A DNA stretch of 64,000 nucleotides from contig CALAJK010000028.1 in assembly GCA_937922795.1 (NCBI GenBank), forward strand, positions 1 through 64,000. Reading direction: 5' to 3'. Both the position numbers and the translations under genes were made by a program. Below, piece after piece: positions 56,717 through 64,000 of the stretch. The first letter of the stretch is position 1. Every line of letters begins with the position of its first letter. Under the pieces are notes generated by a model that did no database searches, was not told the origin of the DNA, and saw nothing but the letters and a program-made list of their open reading frames with translations. The DNA comes from an uncultured Anaerolineae bacterium. Its GTDB lineage: Bacteria; Chloroflexota; Anaerolineae; Aggregatilineales; Phototrophicaceae.

Positions 56717-57823
56717 ATGGACAGCTTAGTCAGCCTGTTGTTAGCGATGAAAGAGCGTGTTGACGAATTGATGGCACGCTTAGACATTCGCGGCAAAGCC
56801 CAGCGTATTGAACACCTGCAAACGCAATCCAGCGCCCCTGATTTTTGGAATGACCCTGAATCAGCCCAAAAAGTGATGCAGGAAATTGCGCGCCTGCAAG
56901 CCGAAGTGGAGCGCTGGCAAAGTCTGGCCCAGCGCATCAACGATGCGCTAGATTTGGCAGCTCTCGGTGATCAAAGCCTGCTCGATGATCTGACGGAGGA
57001 AGTGAACGCGCTGACGCCGATTGTCGAGCGCATGGCGCTGCAAACGCTGCTGTCCGGCCCCTACGATCATGAAAATGCGATCCTCGCCATTCACGCCGGC
57101 GCTGGCGGCACCGACTCGCAGGACTGGGCGCAGATGCTGGAACGGATGTATATCCGCTGGGCTGAACAGAACGGCTACAAGATCGAAGTCATCGAGCGCA
57201 GCGAGGGTGAAGAGGCCGGCATCAAAAGCGTCACGCTCAGCGTGCGGGGCGAATATGCCTATGGTTATCTCCAAAGCGAACAAGGGGTGCACCGGTTGGT
57301 GCGCCTCAGCCCGTTTGACGCAGCTAACCGGCGGCACACGTCGTTCGCTAAAGTCGAACTCTGGCCTGATATTCAGGGCACGATTGATATCGAGATCAAC
57401 GAAAAAGATTTGCGGATAGACACTTATCGCGCGGGCGGCGCGGGCGGCCAGCATGTCCAGAAAAACGATACGGCCGTGCGCATCACCCATCTACCCTCTG
57501 GCATCGTCGTCCAGTGCCAGAATCAGCGCAGCCAGATGCAGAACCGCGAACGCGCGCTCCAAATCTTGAAGGCGCGTTTGTTTGAGATGGAGCGCAAAAA
57601 ACAGGAAGCCCAGTTGGCAGCCCTCAAGGGCGAAAATGTGGATGCCGGCTGGGGCAATCAGATCCGTTCTTATGTGCTCCACCCATACCGCATGGTCAAA
57701 GACCACCGCACCGACTTCGAGACGGGCAACACTGATGCGGTGCTCGATGGCCGACTCAATGAATTCATGGAGGCTTACCTGCGCTTCAAAGTCGAAAAGA
57801 CGAGCGCAGCCACGCTCCAATGA
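56717..57823 (+). CDS. prfB: Peptide chain release factor 2
   Basis: A 368-residue RF2 that releases proteins at UGA and UAA. The stop-codon recognition motif SPF is in VRLSPFDAAN, and GGQ is in RAGGAGGQHVQKNDTAVR. Many prfB genes need a programmed +1 frameshift near codon 25; here the frame is open from the ATG (LMARLDIRGKAQRIEHL) with no internal TGA, so expression is not autoregulated in that way. It is probably co-transcribed with ftsY. Confidence 0.96.
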   Translation: MDSLVSLLLAMKERVDELMARLDIRGKAQRIEHLQTQSSAPDFWNDPESAQKVMQEIARLQAEVERWQSLAQRINDALDLAALGDQSLLDDLTEEVNALTPIVERMALQTLLSGPYDHENAILAIHAGAGGTDSQDWAQMLERMYIRWAEQNGYKIEVIERSEGEEAGIKSVTLSVRGEYAYGYLQSEQGVHRLVRLSPFDAANRRHTSFAKVELWPDIQGTIDIEINEKDLRIDTYRAGGAGGQHVQKNDTAVRITHLPSGIVVQCQNQRSQMQNRERALQILKARLFEMERKKQEAQLAALKGENVDAGWGNQIRSYVLHPYRMVKDHRTDFETGNTDAVLDGRLNEFMEAYLRFKVEKTSAATLQ

Positions 57824-58136
57824 TGACACGCTTCAGTTAGGCGAATGCGCATAATGTCATTTTGGCCTCTTGGCGCGACTCTGCTTTTTCATAGTTTTCT
57901 GCGGCGCGCGGATCTTGACTCACAAATCGAACTACCTTAGAATGAAACCTACGAATGGTCACGAATACGCCCACCTAAAACAGCCCCACAGCGCTGGGTC
58001 ACCGCATCCAGACGCTGTTTAGTTGTTGGTAGGCGTTGACTGTCTCCGCTCAAAGACGATGTAGCTTGGTGGCGTGGTCGCCAACATCATCACCCAATTG
58101 ATACCAACGTCCTGTTAGCGCAGAGGAGGGTATGCC
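57824..58136 (+). promoter_or_regulatory. 313-bp rpoC leader region
   Basis: No gene is seen. The region contains one good promoter and a leader of roughly 187 nt. A hairpin at 58058-58088 pairs TTGGTGGC with GTCGCCAA (two wobble pairs) and, after a bulge, GATG with CATC. No rpoB, rpl or other ribosomal gene lies upstream. GAGGAGGG ends six bases before the TTG start of rpoC. Confidence 0.5.
57915..57943 (+). promoter_or_regulatory. Sigma-70-type promoter of rpoC
   Basis: TTGACT, a 17-bp spacer, then TAGAAT. The expected start is near 57950. Confidence 0.7.
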
Positions 58137-62738
<4,602 letters not shown>

Positions 62739-62770
62739 TCGCGGCGATCAGGCCGATAGAACTGAGCCGA

Positions 62771-62801
62771 ATGAGGGCGGGCGCAGTCTACCCGCCCTCA
62801 T
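62771..62801. terminator. Bidirectional hairpin terminator after rpoC
   Basis: Perfect 11-bp stem (ATGAGGGCGGG and its complement) with a 9-nt loop, between the convergent rpoC and glycosidase genes. There are no long T-tracts. Confidence 0.65.
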
Positions 62802-62818
62802 GATTTCAGGCAGCCAGT

Positions 62819-64000
62819 TTACGACGGTTTGCCGCCGCGCACCGCATCATACAGCATCCAGTAGAGAGGGCGCTCCCGCGGCTCCAGCGGGACGATCAGG
62901 CTGTAGGCCGCGCGCTCATCACGCTGTTCCACCAGTCCGCGCAGCACCGCGAAGTTCAAATTCCACAGGATCATCGGCCCCACGTAACCCAGTTCCTGGC
63001 CGATCTCGAACGCGCGCAGGGTATAGCGCGCCTGCGCCATCCGGTCATTGTAGGTCATCCACTGTTCCGGCGCTTCGCCGGGCAGGCCATCCCAGGTCGC
63101 CCAGCCGAACTCAGTCACCCACAACTGCGCATTGGCGTGGCCGTTTCGCACCATGATATCCCGGTAGTCCAAGATATTGTCTAGAAAGAAGAAATGAGGA
63201 TCATCATCCCACCCGCGTTCCGGGCTGAAATCACAGCAGCGGGCGTCTGGCGGGTTGCCCCACCCGTACGGGTGGATCCCGACCGCGACATCGCCGAAGC
63301 TCGCCAGACCAGCGCTGTACATCTGCTGTAGATAGGTGCGATCATCGGCTGAACCGAGGTTATTGCCGGTGGGCGCCAGCCCGGCGGTGACGATCGCAAT
63401 ATTGGGCGAGTAGGAGCGGATGGCGTTATAGCTGGGGCGAAACAGGTTCATGTACGACGCGCCCGTGAGCGGCTGCCCCTGCCATTCCCGTTGGAGGTTG
63501 GGCTCATTCCAGACCTCGATGGCTGTGATCGCTTGACCGAATTCGCGCAGCATCAGGCTGATGAAATTAGCCAGCGCTTGTGGATCATTCGGCGGCCCAT
63601 CTTCAACCGTGGTCGAACGCGCCCAGTCAGGAGCTTTGGCGACGCTCAATAACACGTTCAGGCCTTGATTGCTGGCGTTTTCGAGATAGATTTCGAGGCG
63701 CCGAAAATCCTCGGTGATGTCATTCGGCCCGCTTGGCTGAAGCATCTTCCACGAGATTTGAACTTTCAGCCATTTGATGCCCAGCCGCTGAATGTCATAT
63801 AACGCCAGGTTCCAATCGCTCTGATCGAGCGTCGGGTCGAGCTGAATGCCAATCCGGTTCGGGTCAAGACCGGGCACTGGCGCGGGCGTCTCCGTCGGCG
63901 GAGCCAGAGTGAAGGTAGCGAGCGGCGTTGGCGACGGCCCTTCCGTCGGTGTAGCCGTCGGGCGAGGCGTAGACGTCGGCGGCAGGGTATATTCAGGACC
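62819..64000 (-). CDS. Secreted clan-A glycoside hydrolase with Pro/Thr linker (5' end outside window)
   Basis: The reading frame is open to the window edge (about 394 codons visible). Upstream of the catalytic domain lies a Pro/Thr-rich linker (TPRPTATPTEGPSPTP and similar), typical of exported Chloroflexota proteins, so a signal peptide or anchor probably lies beyond the edge. The barrel domain has IEVWNEPNLQREW (general acid/base Glu after Asn) and LWVTEFGWATW (nucleophile Glu), the clan GH-A pattern of GH5, GH39 and relatives. The substrate is unknown. It is convergent with rpoC beyond a hairpin. Confidence 0.82.
   Translation of the reverse strand, partial: GPEYTLPPTSTPRPTATPTEGPSPTPLATFTLAPPTETPAPVPGLDPNRIGIQLDPTLDQSDWNLALYDIQRLGIKWLKVQISWKMLQPSGPNDITEDFRRLEIYLENASNQGLNVLLSVAKAPDWARSTTVEDGPPNDPQALANFISLMLREFGQAITAIEVWNEPNLQREWQGQPLTGASYMNLFRPSYNAIRSYSPNIAIVTAGLAPTGNNLGSADDRTYLQQMYSAGLASFGDVAVGIHPYGWGNPPDARCCDFSPERGWDDDPHFFFLDNILDYRDIMVRNGHANAQLWVTEFGWATWDGLPGEAPEQWMTYNDRMAQARYTLRAFEIGQELGYVGPMILWNLNFAVLRGLVEQRDERAAYSLIVPLEPRERPLYWMLYDAVRGGKPS

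Noticed and set aside
56717-56830. Programmed frameshift in prfB
   Set aside because: The reading frame is continuous from the ATG through the usual frameshift region, with no internal TGA or CTTTGA slip site.

Overview
The window looks like chromosomal DNA of a Chloroflexota bacterium, probably an Anaerolineae-like anaerobe or facultative anaerobe. This is inferred from gene content, not from a marker tree. The supporting genes are an archaeal-type HMG-CoA synthase/thiolase/DUF35 mevalonate cluster, a single-chain pyruvate:ferredoxin oxidoreductase, two membrane pyrophosphatases, a bidirectional NAD-linked hydrogenase, an FHA/winged-helix regulator and an rpoC without rpoB upstream. The sequence is GC-rich and densely coding, with many 1-4 bp start/stop overlaps. 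I saw no rRNA, tRNA, CRISPR array, prophage or intact insertion sequence.

Layout. 1-3.2 kb: a minus-strand sugar group (GT4 glycosyltransferase, ROK kinase, GH20 hexosaminidase cut by the window edge). 3.3-10.9 kb: central pyruvate metabolism, with nifJ divergent from a dihydroorotate-dehydrogenase-like gene and then pyruvate, phosphate dikinase. 10.9-21.9 kb: one long minus-strand operon, hoxEFUYH, maturation protease, hypF, hypC, hypD, hypE, possibly followed by a membrane protein gene. 22-25.3 kb: an M20 peptidase, a nucleoside hydrolase and a Gfo/Idh oxidoreductase. 25.6-30.5 kb: a 1,627-residue RND-type transporter carrying about 700 residues of repeats inside its first extracytoplasmic domain. 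30.6-33.2 kb: a serine-palmitoyltransferase-like enzyme, a small membrane protein and a secreted polysaccharide deacetylase.

33.4-37.7 kb: the mevalonate cluster (class II HMG-CoA reductase, archaeal-type HMG-CoA synthase, thiolase homologue, DUF35 in two pieces). The thiolase homologue has Asp where the nucleophilic Cys should be and Asn where the GHP-motif His should be. The DUF35 protein has no zinc-ribbon cysteines and is split by an in-frame TGA. 37.7-43.6 kb: a K+-dependent-type and a K+-independent-type membrane pyrophosphatase, transcribed divergently, followed by a soluble pyrophosphatase. 43.6-46.3 kb: yraN, miaA, a membrane-anchored protein and an FHA-winged-helix regulator. 46.3-47.8 kb: a small accessory island with a DUF4268 nuclease-like gene, a near-consensus promoter overlapped by a palindrome, an exact 37-bp direct repeat and a decayed dehydrogenase remnant.

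47.9-53.4 kb: an N-carbamoyl-amino-acid-hydrolase-like enzyme, an SAH/MTA-deaminase-like amidohydrolase fused to a CYTH-like domain, and a polytopic membrane protein fused to a degenerate EEP domain. 53.3-62.8 kb: housekeeping genes rnc, fabF, ftsY, prfB and rpoC. 62.8-64 kb: a secreted clan-A glycosidase cut by the window edge.

How the genes fit together (inference): PFOR supplies reduced ferredoxin and acetyl-CoA, PPDK links pyruvate to PEP with PPi turnover, the three pyrophosphatases dispose of or conserve energy from PPi, and the Hox enzyme balances NADH with H2. The most unusual content is the thiolase/DUF35 pair, the transporter insert, the deaminase-CYTH fusion and the DUF4268 island.
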